Source: Staphylococcus capitis subsp. capitis (lineage in GTDB: Bacteria; Bacillota; Bacilli; Staphylococcales; Staphylococcaceae). Taken from it: a DNA stretch of 64,000 nucleotides. Positions 46,752 to 54,289 of the stretch are shown piece after piece (the first letter of the stretch is position 1; each line of letters opens with the position of its first letter). A program made the translations under genes and the position numbers. The notes beneath the pieces are model-generated. The model had not been told where the DNA came from. It did not search any database and worked only from the letters and a program-made list of their open reading frames with translations. The stretch is taken from NCBI RefSeq assembly GCF_040739495.1, contig NZ_CP145263.1:2046001-2110000 (forward strand), written 5' to 3'.

Positions 46752-46844
46752 ATGTTAGTAACTATAGTAAGTTGGATACTTACATTCTTAACTCTTGTAG
46801 CTATCGGCTCTTTAATTACAAAATTTAAAAATAAAAGTAAATGA
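46752..46844 (+). CDS. Small membrane peptide (30 aa), toxin- or bacteriocin-like
   Basis: Frame MLVTIVSWILTFLTLVAIGS then LITKFKNKSK after a strong AAAGGAGGAA site. One hydrophobic helix with a basic tail, no signal peptide. A TATAAT-like box lies near 46,713. It follows the ABC exporter operon but has its own promoter. It could be a leaderless bacteriocin, a type I toxin or a small membrane regulator. No antisense promoter was recognised. Sequence right after it (46,845-46,920) is a scrap of the DUF536-like gene. Confidence 0.5.
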   Translation: MLVTIVSWILTFLTLVAIGSLITKFKNKSK

Positions 46845-46932
46845 TTTATAAGTTTATGAATCACTTGCTTTTATATTGTTCTTTCAATCATTTAATCGCA
46901 TTTTTTAATGAAGTTAAAGAAAAGTAACATAA

Positions 46933-47298
46933 TTACTGATTACGATGAGAAAAACCATAGATAGCTAAATATATAAGCATAATAACTATGAAATGAATAA
47001 CTCCTAAAAATAATGCAAACATATCTGTGGTAAGAAGTTTAAAATAATCTGATGAATCGTAAATGTTCATAAATAAATGAACACATACCCAAGAAATAAA
47101 TGTTCCAATACATCTACTTATTATAATACTTATATTATTTTTTAAGCCGAATTTAAAAATAGATGTACTTATTAATATAGCAACTATTATAAATGGGATG
47201 TAACCTATTAATAAACCTGTTTGATAATCAGTAAATAATCCGATAAATTCTATTGGAACTAAAGATAAAATTAATATAATGATTTTTGACCATTTCAT
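46933..47298 (-). CDS. Uncharacterised 121-aa membrane protein, paralogue beside oriT-like site B
   Basis: Near-identical to the protein at 37,252-37,617 except for residues 65-95 (RCIGTFISWVCVHLFMNIYD here). Four membrane helices. GAGGAGAG precedes the ATG on the minus strand. It and its leader and oriT-like block are an inverted duplicate of the 36,861-37,620 segment. The clustered differences in one loop suggest recombination or selection there. Confidence 0.65.
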   Translation of the reverse strand: MKWSKIIILILSLVPIEFIGLFTDYQTGLLIGYIPFIIVAILISTSIFKFGLKNNISIIISRCIGTFISWVCVHLFMNIYDSSDYFKLLTTDMFALFLGVIHFIVIMLIYLAIYGFSHRNQ

Positions 47299-47454
47299 TT
47301 TAAAAGTTCTCTCCTCAATATAATTATTCTTTTAATATCATTTTATTTGGCTCTTATTTGCGTTTTAAGAGCTAATATAGGTTCTTAGGTAAAAAAGAAC
47401 TATTAAACAACCCCTAATTCTTTAAAATGACCCCTTAAAATGCAAAATAAAAAG

Positions 47455-47692
47455 ACTACTCATTTTTGAGTAGCCGGAGAATAGTTATAATGGTGTGCAA
47501 TTAAAAGTGAGCACTATATTGAGCATACCACAAGCATTTATGCCGAGAAAATTTATTGATGTTGAGAAGAACCCTTAACTAAACTTGGAGACGAATGTCG
47601 GCATTGCGTGAGCTATTAAGCCGACCATTCGACAAGTTTTGGGATTGTTAAGGGTTCGGAGGCTCAACGTCAATAAAGCAATTGGAATAAAG
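47455..47692 (-). other. oriT-like mobilisation site, copy B
   Basis: Inverse orientation to copy A, about 95 percent alike by eye: CTACTCATTTTTGAGTAG, TTTATGCCGAGAAAATTTAT, GAAGAACCCTTAAC, GACGAATGTCGGC and TTAAGGGTTCGGAGGC. In this copy the central stem differs from A at a few bases. Confidence 0.6.
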
Positions 47693-47719
47693 CATATATG
47701 ATTACTTGAAAATATAAGT

Positions 47720-47748
47720 TATAATACATTCAAAAATATTTTTGAATG
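47720..47748 (+). promoter_or_regulatory. cadD promoter and CadX operator
   Basis: TATAAT at 47720-47725 runs directly into a perfect 22-bp palindrome (CATTCAAAAAT and its complement, 47727-47748). It has the TTCAAAnAAATATTTGAA-like shape of CadC/CadX operators and lies just upstream of the cadD ribosome site. Confidence 0.8.
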
Positions 47749-47758
47749 AGGTGTAATT

Positions 47759-48376
47759 ATGATTCAGACTATTGTAACTGCTGCTATTCTTTATATTGCG
47801 ACAGCAGTAGATTTATTAGTGATTTTATTAATATTTTTTGCTAGAGCAAAGACTAGAAAAGAATATAGAGATATTTATATTGGTCAATATGTAGGATCTG
47901 TGACATTGATTGTCGTAAGTTTATTCTTTGCCTTTGTCTTAAATTATGTTCCTGAAAAATGGATATTAGGATTATTAGGGTTAATACCGATTTATTTAGG
48001 AATTAAAGTAGCTATTTATGATGATTGTGAAGGAGAAAAGAGAGCTAAAAAAGAATTGAATGAAAAAGGATTGTCTAAATTAGTTGGTACGGTTGCAATT
48101 GTTACGATAGCAAGTTGTGGTGCTGATAATATTGGTTTATTTGTTCCGTATTTTGTGACATTAAGTGTTACTGATTTATTAATTACTTTGTTTGTCTTTT
48201 TAATTTTAATTTTCTTCTTGGTATTTACTGCACAAAAATTAGCTAATATTCCAGGAGTTGGAGAAATTGTTGAGAAATTTAGTCGTTGGATTATGGCTGT
48301 TATTTACATAGCTTTAGGTTTATACATTATTATTGAAAATGACACTATTGGAACAATTTTAGGATTTATATTTTAA
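47759..48376 (+). CDS. cadD: CadD cadmium resistance transporter
   Basis: Membrane exporter of the CadD family giving low-level cadmium resistance. 205 aa with about five helices; family stretches AILYIATAVDLLVILLIFFA, YIGQYVGSVTLIVVSLFFAF and the conserved TIASCGADNIGLFVPYF. GAGGTG precedes the ATG. Co-transcribed with cadX 18 bases downstream. Confidence 0.93.
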   Translation: MIQTIVTAAILYIATAVDLLVILLIFFARAKTRKEYRDIYIGQYVGSVTLIVVSLFFAFVLNYVPEKWILGLLGLIPIYLGIKVAIYDDCEGEKRAKKELNEKGLSKLVGTVAIVTIASCGADNIGLFVPYFVTLSVTDLLITLFVFLILIFFLVFTAQKLANIPGVGEIVEKFSRWIMAVIYIALGLYIIIENDTIGTILGFIF

Positions 48377-48394
48377 TTTAGGGTGTGATTTTAT

Positions 48395-48742
48395 ATGAGC
48401 TATGAAAATGCTTGTGATGTGATCTGTGTACATGAGGATAAAGTTAACAATGCTTTAAGTTTTTTAGAAGATGATAAATCTAAGAAATTACTTAACATTT
48501 TAGAAAAAATTTGTGATGAGAAAAAATTGAAAATCATATTATCTTTGATTAAAGAAGATGAGTTGTGTGTTTGTGATATTTCTTTGATATTGAAAATGAG
48601 TATTGCTTCAACTTCACATCATTTAAGACTTTTATATAAAAATGAGGTGCTTGATTTTTATAAAGATGGAAAGATGGCATATTATTTTATTAAAGACGAT
48701 GAAATAAGAGAGTTTTTCTCTAAAAATCAGAAGGGTTTTTGA
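48395..48742 (+). CDS. cadX: CadX, ArsR-family cadmium-responsive repressor
   Basis: 115 aa winged-helix repressor of cadD. N-terminal VICVHEDKV, metal site DELCVCDISLIL on helix alpha-3, recognition helix STSHHLRLLYKNEVLDFYKD and KMAYYFI beta-wing. It should release the palindrome at 47,727 on binding Cd2+ or Pb2+. The pair is typical of staphylococcal plasmids, such as that of S. lugdunensis. Confidence 0.9.
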   Translation: MSYENACDVICVHEDKVNNALSFLEDDKSKKLLNILEKICDEKKLKIILSLIKEDELCVCDISLILKMSIASTSHHLRLLYKNEVLDFYKDGKMAYYFIKDDEIREFFSKNQKGF

Positions 48743-48779
48743 AACGAGTGAAACGAGTTTCTAAAAAAGAAAATCCATG

Positions 48780-48806
48780 TATAATTAAATCGTAATAATT
48801 ACGATT
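48780..48806 (+). promoter_or_regulatory. Promoter with perfect Zur-type box upstream of MerB-like gene
   Basis: TATAAT at 48780-48785 abuts AATCGTAATAATTACGATT (48788-48806), a perfect 9-1-9 palindrome matching the TCGTAATnATTACGA consensus of Zur in Bacillus and Staphylococcus. It overlaps the expected transcription start. It implies repression in zinc-replete cells. Confidence 0.82.
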
Positions 48807-48818
48807 GGAGACGGGAAA

Positions 48819-49391
48819 TTGAACTTTACAAAAGATTTAAATCAAAAAGAAAACGAATTAAGGATTAATATCATAAATAAAATTTGCGAAAACCCTAATA
48901 AAGAAATAGATATAATCCCTGAATATAAATCTTTAATAGACAAAAAAGTTATAACTACTGAAAATAACAAAATCAAATGTATATATCCTATATCTTCTGA
49001 AAAAACAAATAAACTCGTCTATACAAACAAAAGCAAAGAACCCTTATTTGCAATGTGTGCAATAGACGCTATAGGTATATATTATACAACAGGTTTAAAC
49101 ATATTAATTCTAAGCGAAGACGAATTAACTAAAGAAAAAATTAAGCTAGAAATAAAAGATGATAAAATAATCAATCACAGTAAAAGTAATATTTATATTT
49201 CATACAAAGATGTTTGTGTAAAAAAAGATTGTGACAAAAATTGCTGTCCTTACATACACTTCTTCACAAGTAGAAATAACGCCGAAAACTATTTAAATAG
49301 TTTGCCAAATAAAGAATCTCATAAAATATTAAATCTTAAACAAGCAAAAGAAATTTCAAAACAATTATTTAAAATTCATAGTTTGTCTTAA
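48819..49391 (+). CDS. MerB (alkylmercury lyase)-like protein under a Zur box
   Basis: 190 aa, starting at TTG with GGAGACGG upstream. The core EPLFAMCAIDAIGIYYTTG and CDKNCCPYIHFFTSRNNAENYL matches MerB, which splits C-Hg bonds with Cys96, Asp99 and Cys159; here Cys80, Asp83 and Cys142/143 correspond. Residues 1-75 contain a winged-helix-like segment as in MerB. There is no merA, merR or merT nearby; it follows cadD-cadX. The Zur-type operator suggests a role in zinc limitation, perhaps metal or ligand handling, rather than mercury resistance. Confidence 0.72.
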   Translation: MNFTKDLNQKENELRINIINKICENPNKEIDIIPEYKSLIDKKVITTENNKIKCIYPISSEKTNKLVYTNKSKEPLFAMCAIDAIGIYYTTGLNILILSEDELTKEKIKLEIKDDKIINHSKSNIYISYKDVCVKKDCDKNCCPYIHFFTSRNNAENYLNSLPNKESHKILNLKQAKEISKQLFKIHSLS

Positions 49392-49399
49392 AAGTAATT

Positions 49400-49615
49400 G
49401 CTTTATTCCAATTGCTTTATTGACGTTGAGCCTCGGAACCCTTAACAATCCCTAAACTTGTCGAATCGTCGGCTTAATAGCTCACGCTATGCCGACATTC
49501 GTCTCCAAGTTTAGTTAAGGGTTCTTCTCAACTTCAATAAATTTTCTCGGCATAAATGTGTGTGATATGCTTAATACAGTCCTCATTTTCACTCGCACAG
49601 TATGATAGCTATTCT
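49400..49615 (+). other. oriT-like mobilisation site, copy C
   Basis: Same orientation as copy A and almost identical through CTTTATTCCAATTGC, GAACCCTTAACAATCC, GTCGGCTTAATAGC, GCCGACATTCGTC and TTTTCTCGGCATAAATG. It begins nine bases after the MerB-like gene and is cut on the right by IS431 copy 5. Confidence 0.6.
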
Positions 49616-49621
49616 CCAAAC

Positions 49622-50410
49622 GGTTCTGTTGCAAAGTTGAATTTATAGTATAATTTTAACAAAAAGGAGTCTTCTGTATGAACTATTTCAGATATAAACA
49701 ATTTAACAAGGATGTTATCACTGTAGCCGTTGGCTACTATCTAAGATATGCATTGAGTTATCGTAATATATCTGAAATATTAAGGGAACGTGGTGTAAAC
49801 GTTCATTATTCAACGGTCTACCGTTGGGTTCAAGAATATGCCCCAATTTTATATCAAATTTGGAAGAAGAAGCATAAAAAAGCTTATTACAAATGGCGTA
49901 TTGATGAAACGTACATCAAAATAAAAGGAAAATGGAGCTATTTATATCGTGCTATTGATGCAGAGGGACATACATTAGATATTTGGTTGCGTAAGCAACG
50001 AGATAATCATTCAGCATATGCGTTTATCAAACGTCTCATTAAACAATTTGGTAAACCTCAAAAGGTAGTTACAGATCAGGCACCCTCAACGAAGGTAGCA
50101 ATGGCTAAAGTAATTAAAGCTTTTAAACTTAAACCTGACAGTCATTGTACATCGAAATATCTGAATAACCTCATTGAGCAAGATCACCGTCATATTAAAG
50201 TAAGAAAGACAAGATATCAAAGTATCAATACGGCAAAGAATACTTTAAAAGGTATTGAATGTATTTACGCTCTATATAAAAAGAACCGCAGGTCTCTTCA
50301 GATCTACGGATTTTCCCCATGCCACGAAATTAGCATCATGCTAGCAAGTTAAGCGAACACTGACATGATATATTAGTGGTTAGCTATATTTTTTACTTTG
50401 CAACAGAACC
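49622..50410 (+). mobile_element. IS431 copy 5
   Basis: 789 bp with intact ends and transposase. Flanks CTCCAAAC and TTTTTTAT differ: no target duplication. Confidence 0.95.
49678..50352 (+). CDS. tnp: IS431 transposase, copy 5
   Basis: 224 aa, full length. It carries Ser in place of Cys in LKPDSHCTSKY, the only copy with this change. The catalytic segments are intact, so it could act on the defective copies 3 and 4 in trans. Confidence 0.96.
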   Translation: MNYFRYKQFNKDVITVAVGYYLRYALSYRNISEILRERGVNVHYSTVYRWVQEYAPILYQIWKKKHKKAYYKWRIDETYIKIKGKWSYLYRAIDAEGHTLDIWLRKQRDNHSAYAFIKRLIKQFGKPQKVVTDQAPSTKVAMAKVIKAFKLKPDSHCTSKYLNNLIEQDHRHIKVRKTRYQSINTAKNTLKGIECIYALYKKNRRSLQIYGFSPCHEISIMLAS

Positions 50411-50623
50411 TTTTTTATCGCTGCCTTAGTGATGGTCGCCTTTTTAGTTATAAGTCCCTTAGGTGACTGGTTAGGCGTCCAACATTTTTATGAATGGCTG
50501 AACCATGTGCTTAAAACAGGACATTCAGCATGGCGTTATTTCATGCTTGTTTTTTATCTTATACCTTATATTTTATTTGGAGTGCTTATATATGCCATTT
50601 TAAGAGCATATGAGCGTCTTTAA
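50411..50623 (+). pseudogene. Membrane protein, N-terminus removed by IS431
   Basis: From the IS end the frame reads FFIAALVMVAFLVISPLGDW then HSAWRYFMLVFYLIPYILFG and AILRAYERL. Two or three membrane helices remain. A start at 50,432 is possible but has no ribosome site. The family is not recognised. Confidence 0.5.
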
Positions 50624-50710
50624 TATAAAACAAATAAAACTTACCCTTTGTTTAATGAAGAAGCTATATTAAGCTAAATATAACTTAGAAAGCAAAAAGG
50701 AGTAATCGCC

Positions 50711-50890
50711 TTGAATTCCATTGTTCACTTTATTTGTTTTTTTATTGTATTTTGTCTTTTTGGATATGTGGTCAATTTAATATTTTTTGAAGGAACAAAT
50801 ATTTTTCTGATTTTAGAATCAGCATTTATTTTATCATTACTAATCACATCGATATTAAAGGTTGTAAAAAATATGGGAAATGAAGAATAG
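50711..50890 (+). CDS. Small membrane protein (59 aa) beside oriT-like site D
   Basis: TTG start with AAAAAGGAG nine bases upstream. Reads MNSIVHFICFFIVFCLFGYV, a second helix (FLILESAFILSLLITSIL) and a basic end KVVKNMGNEE. Two membrane helices. Like the 121-aa proteins it lies directly beside an oriT-like block. Function unknown. Confidence 0.6.
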   Translation: MNSIVHFICFFIVFCLFGYVVNLIFFEGTNIFLILESAFILSLLITSILKVVKNMGNEE

Positions 50891-50899
50891 CACGTGCGA

Positions 50900-51056
50900 T
50901 TATGCCGAGAAAATTTATTGAGCATTGAGAAGAACCCTTAATTAAACTGTTTCGACGAATGTCGGTATAGCGTGAGCTATAAAACCGACGAGTCGACAGT
51001 TTTAGGGTTTATTAAGGGTTCAGAGGCTCAATGTCAATAAAGCAATTGGAATAATG
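50900..51056 (-). other. oriT-like mobilisation site, copy D (divergent)
   Basis: Orientation as copy B, but the central stem has changed: GACGAATGTCGGTATAGC ... GCTATAAAACCGACGAGTCG, while the outer GAACCCTTAA / TTAAGGGTTC arms and the CAATAAAGCAATTGGAATAA end are kept. Such centre changes separate oriT specificity types. Confidence 0.55.
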
Positions 51057-51192
51057 CATTAAAGTTATATCACTTATTGATTTTTAAGAAAACGTAAATT
51101 TGATTAAATTTATTTAAAAGTAGAAGACAATTATTATAATATATGTTATTTTGTTTTAGTAATGATTTTATATGTAAGGAGGTTTGTTTTTC

Positions 51193-51348
51193 ATGGAACA
51201 CATTTCAAAATTAGGTGAAGCTATCGTTAATACTATTTCAGCATCCCAATCTGGAGATAGTGCTGAATTAGCTAAATCAATTGTTGATATTGCAGCTAAT
51301 GGTATTGGTGTAGTATCAGACGTTGCTAAAGCTTTTGGTTTAATGTAA
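51193..51348 (+). CDS. Beta-PSM-like peptide (51 aa)
   Basis: AAGGAGG precedes ATG at 51193. The frame begins MEHISKLGEAIVNTISASQS, continues GDSAELAKSIVDIAANGIGV and ends KAFGLM. The arrangement xxKLxEAIxNTI-x-A-x(7)-AxSIVDI-x-NGI matches beta-type phenol-soluble modulins and SLUSH-type peptides (e.g. SKLAEAIANT and TSIVDIVESGV in S. epidermidis PSM-beta). It is longer than the usual 44 residues, with an Ala-rich end. Beta-PSMs act in biofilm structuring and spread. A terminator follows. It lies outside any psm-beta operon. Confidence 0.78.
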   Translation: MEHISKLGEAIVNTISASQSGDSAELAKSIVDIAANGIGVVSDVAKAFGLM

Positions 51349-51373
51349 TAAATATTTTAAATCAATACATAAG

Positions 51374-51411
51374 AAGAGATGAATTAAATAATATTTAATT
51401 CATCTCTTTTT
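51374..51411 (+). terminator. Terminator of the beta-PSM-like gene
   Basis: Stem AAGAGATGAATTAAAT / ATTTAATTCATCTCTT followed by Ts. Confidence 0.9.
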
Positions 51412-51479
51412 CATTTTTTTAATCAGAACACTATTATGTTACAATAGCTATATACCTTTTGAACTCATATATTATATCT

Positions 51480-51518
51480 TAAGACAGCGACACTGATATG
51501 TGTCGCTGTCTTAATTTT
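51480..51518 (+). ncRNA. Short stem-loop RNA in the segmental repeat
   Basis: A perfect stem TAAGACAGCGACAC / GTGTCGCTGTCTTA plus T run; the matching stem at 57,143-57,183 is preceded by TATAAT at 57,102-57,107. The conserved promoter plus terminator spacing gives a short RNA of about 70-80 nt, perhaps an antisense or copy-control RNA. Confidence 0.4.
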
Positions 51519-52026
51519 TAAAGTTTAATTTTAATATGAAAAAAGCACTCAAAATTGAGCGCCTTTCCTTGTACAAAGCAAAAAATTAACTTTTTAACAA
51601 GAGATACGAAGAATAATTATGGTTTACTACTTTATATATTGAGTAGCAATACTAGTGTAACAGTAACAAACATTAATTTGTGTTACTATAATTATGCATT
51701 CCTTTTCTTTAAACTATAAGATGATTAATTTTATCAAGTTAATATGTATCATTTTTCAAGACCCACTCAAACGAATGGGTCTTTTTTACTTCTAATATCA
51801 ATTTACTCATACTAAATCAATATAATTGCTATCTTTGAATTCTTATAATAATATAAAAATGCAAAGGCAATGTTCCTCCTTACAGAACTGTTCATTAAAT
51901 ACTGTAAGTAAGGTAATGATTGCTCTTAATAAGCTGACGACACTTATTAAGTTTTTAATTACTCCTTTCATTGAGATAAGCGCTCAAACAAGTATCATAC
52001 TTGTTTGAGCGCTTATTTTTATTGAT

Positions 52027-52640
52027 TTATTCTAATTCTAAGTCATTCTCTGTCTCTTTTTTAATAGGTGCTGATGCCTTTCTTATATGATGGTCTATCC
52101 CTGACACATTACCTTGATATGCATGTGTTAAAGCCCCCTGATCCACCGTATCGGGATCAATACCGACTTCTGGCATACGTTGATATTTAATTTCTGCGCT
52201 TAAATCAATGTTCCTATCTTTCAACGCACATCTAAGCCCCGCAAACAAAATACGTGTATCGTTTCTTACCATGTCGTTCATCGTTTGATGACGTGCATTT
52301 AACATGTCTAAATGGTGTTCGAGTTGATTATTTTGTGTTGTTAAATGTTGATTACGCTTGTCCAAATCTCGGTAATTCATTCTAAGGCCACTCAGAGACG
52401 CCTCATACGCTTCGATTTCTTGTTGGTACTTTTCTTCATCTTTTTTAAATCGTCCCTAGAAATCGTTCTCAGTTACTTGTATAGGTCGATATCTTCTTGA
52501 GCCTGTTGAGAATACTCTTGTAAAAAATGATTTTTCCGTTTTAAGTTTTGAATATCCCGAGTTAAATTTTCTTTTTCATCGTGTAAATCGTTGATATCCC
52601 TCAACAATTGTTTTTTCGTTTCAAGAGGTTGATTACGCAA
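52027..52640 (-). pseudogene. Plasmid mobilisation protein coiled-coil remnant, unit 1
   Basis: The last 117 residues are open (DLDKRNQHLTTQNNQLEHHL ... MPEVGIDPDTVDQGALTHAY ... KKETENDLELE). Upstream, after stops near 52,450-52,500, the coiled coil continues: QLLRDINDLHDEKENLTRDI and KNHFLQEYSQQAQEDIDLYK. Long coiled coils with such tails are typical of Mob/relaxase C-termini on small staphylococcal plasmids; the catalytic N-terminal domain is missing. The related copy is at 57,668. Confidence 0.5.
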
Positions 52641-52858
52641 TGAGAGTATAGCGATTTTTGCGAGGCTATCACGTCAGTAAAACATATATGTTTTACTTCT
52701 GTTACTAAAGCATACATATGACATATATACCTTCAAATATGTTTATTTGATAATATGTATATCATATGTAATCTTTACTTTGGTTTTATATTGGTTGTTC
52801 ATGTCTGTCATATGATATACAATAAAAAACAATATATAAGCATACAAAAGTATGCTTA
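52641..52858. other. AT-rich stretch with many TATG/CATA palindromes
   Basis: No gene. Short palindromes such as AACATATATGTT, CATATGACATATAT and ATATGTATATCATATG recur through about 52,675-52,830; then GCATACAAAAGTATGC. This may be a partition or replication-linked site, but no regular spacing is evident. Confidence 0.35.
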
Positions 52859-53086
52859 TTATTTAAAGAAGACAACAAAGCACTCAAATCGAACAATCAG
52901 GCACTCCAGCGCCATATTCATCAGTTGGAAGATGAAATCGACCAACTGAGACAAGAAAATGATGTCTTTCATCACTTATTACAATATTTTGATAGTACAG
53001 CATTTTTAAACTTCAATACATATCGTGATGATCGTCAACTGAAAAATGCGATTAAACGATTAAAAGAACAGTATAAAATCAAGTGA
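52859..53086 (+). pseudogene. DUF536-like C-terminal fragment
   Basis: Reads LFKEDNKALKSNNQALQRHI, HQLEDEIDQLRQENDVFHHL and ends LKEQYKIK at 53,086. It is the coiled-coil end of the same protein as at 44,499-44,834, with an additional YKIK tail and no N-terminal half. Confidence 0.7.
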
Positions 53087-53137
53087 TTTATAATTTTATA
53101 AATCACTTGCTTTTATTATATTAAGTAGCTTCTGACT

Positions 53138-53926
53138 GGTTCTGTTGCAAAGTAAAAAATATAGCTAACCACTAATATATCATGTCAGTGTTCGCTTAAC
53201 TTGCTAGCATGATGCTAATTTCGTGGCATGGGGAAAATCCGTAGATCTGAAGAGACCTGCGGTTCTTTTTATATAGAGCGTAAATACATTCAATACCTTT
53301 TAAAGTATTCTTTGCCGTATTGATACTTTGATATCTTGTCTTTCTTACTTTAATATGACGGTGATCTTGCTCAATGAGGTTATTCAGATATTTCGATGTA
53401 CAATGACAGTCAGGTTTAAGTTTAAAAGCTTTAATTACTTTAGCCATTGCTACCTTCGTTGAAGGTGCCTGATCTGTAACTACCTTTTGAGGTTTTCCAA
53501 ATTTTTTAATGAGACGTTTGATAAACGCATATGCTGAATGATTATCTCGTTGCTTACGCAACCAAATATCTAATGTATGTCCCTCTGCATCAATAGCACG
53601 ATATAAATAGCTCCATTTTCCTTTTATTTTGATGTACGTCTCATCAATACGCCATTTGTAATAAGCTTTTTTATGCTTCTTCTTCCAAATTTGATATAAA
53701 ATTGGGGCATATTCTTGAACCCAACGGTAGACCGTTGAATAATGAACGTTTACACCACGTTCCCTTAATATTTCAGATATATTACGATAACTCAATGCAT
53801 ATCTTAGATAGTAGCCAACGGCTACAGTGATAACATCCTTGTTAAATTGTTTATATCTGAAATAGTTCATACAGAAGACTCCTTTTTGTTAAAATTATAC
53901 TATAAATTCAACTTTGCAACAGAACC
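53138..53926 (-). mobile_element. IS431 copy 6
   Basis: 789 bp, minus orientation, intact ends. Flanks TTCTGACT and AAAAAGAA: no target duplication. Its right end abuts the terminator of an Fst-type locus whose toxin gene is missing. Confidence 0.95.
53196..53870 (-). CDS. tnp: IS431 transposase, copy 6
   Basis: 224 aa, intact DDE transposase; has the LIKKFGKP form shared with copy 2 and the common RERGVNVHYST form. Confidence 0.96.
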   Translation of the reverse strand: MNYFRYKQFNKDVITVAVGYYLRYALSYRNISEILRERGVNVHYSTVYRWVQEYAPILYQIWKKKHKKAYYKWRIDETYIKIKGKWSYLYRAIDAEGHTLDIWLRKQRDNHSAYAFIKRLIKKFGKPQKVVTDQAPSTKVAMAKVIKAFKLKPDCHCTSKYLNNLIEQDHRHIKVRKTRYQSINTAKNTLKGIECIYALYKKNRRSLQIYGFSPCHEISIMLAS

Positions 53927-53929
53927 AAA

Positions 53930-54001
53930 AAGAAACCCCAGCATATGCTTTGGTCGGCATGCTGGGGTTTTCACATCCAATGATGTGTCTGTCTGTTTGT
54001 T
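53930..54001 (-). ncRNA. Orphan antisense RNA II of a second Fst-type locus
   Basis: Promoter TTTACA-18-TATACT (54008-54013 for the -10) as in the first locus. The RNA would contain the repeat complementary to a toxin start (ATCATTGGATGTG) and end at the stem AACCCCAGCATGCC / GGCATATGCTGGGGTT type hairpin with a T run. Where the toxin gene should be, IS431 copy 6 begins. The RNA is therefore an antitoxin without its toxin. Confidence 0.62.
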
Positions 54002-54026
54002 ATTTTTAGTATATCTTGTAACTCCT

Positions 54027-54185
54027 TCATCTGTAAACTCTTTTACAAATTTTCATTTTTTTACTAACTCCTATTCCTATAGCTAGCCCCATTAATGTCC
54101 CTACAGGAAATCCAAATATAAAACTAAAAAATACCGCAAATCCGCCTATATATAGTACTGGATGTATATTATATTTATTACTCAT
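54027..54185 (-). CDS. Small hydrophobic peptide (52 aa), second copy
   Basis: Begins MSNKYNIHPVLYIGGFAVFF and shares IFGFPVGTLMGLAIGIGVSK with the peptide at 38,170. A deletion after KKMK removed the stop, so the frame now runs on to ICKRVYR, into the antisense RNA promoter. Confidence 0.5.
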   Translation of the reverse strand: MSNKYNIHPVLYIGGFAVFFSFIFGFPVGTLMGLAIGIGVSKKMKICKRVYR

Positions 54186-54201
54186 AATTTTTTATTTCTC
54201 C

Positions 54202-54282
54202 TTAGTCATGTTTTTTCTTTTTTATTGATACGATAAATCCCATTATTAATGGAAATAAGAATAAAATATATATGTAGCTCAT
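54202..54282 (-). CDS. Small membrane peptide (26 aa), second copy
   Basis: Same peptide as at 38,324-38,404 (MSYIYILFLFPLIMGFIVSI plus KKKKHD). Preserved exactly in two replicon remnants, which argues for function. Confidence 0.5.
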   Translation of the reverse strand: MSYIYILFLFPLIMGFIVSIKKKKHD

Positions 54283-54289
54283 TTAAATT

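Larger units (their letters stand above)
51425..52640. repeat. Segmental repeat unit 1 (with 57,080-57,880)
   Basis: A diverged direct duplicate. Both units have, in order, ACAATAGCTATATACC-like promoter sequence, TTGAACTCATA then a CTTAAGACAGCGAC stem-loop with T run, AAGCACTCAAAATTGAGCGCC, GGTTTACTACTTTATATAT, a terminator reading CACTCAAACGAATGGGTC, GCAAAGGCAATGTTCCTCC and a tail holding Mob-like coiled coil. Each unit follows a PSM-like gene. Unit 2 has deletions. Confidence 0.8.

Noticed and set aside
48819..49391. Mercury resistance operon
   Set aside because: Only the MerB-like gene is present, with no merA, merR or transport gene, and the operator is of Zur type.
52641..52858. Centromere-like par site
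   Set aside because: Palindromes are plentiful but not regularly spaced and no parM/parR genes are near.
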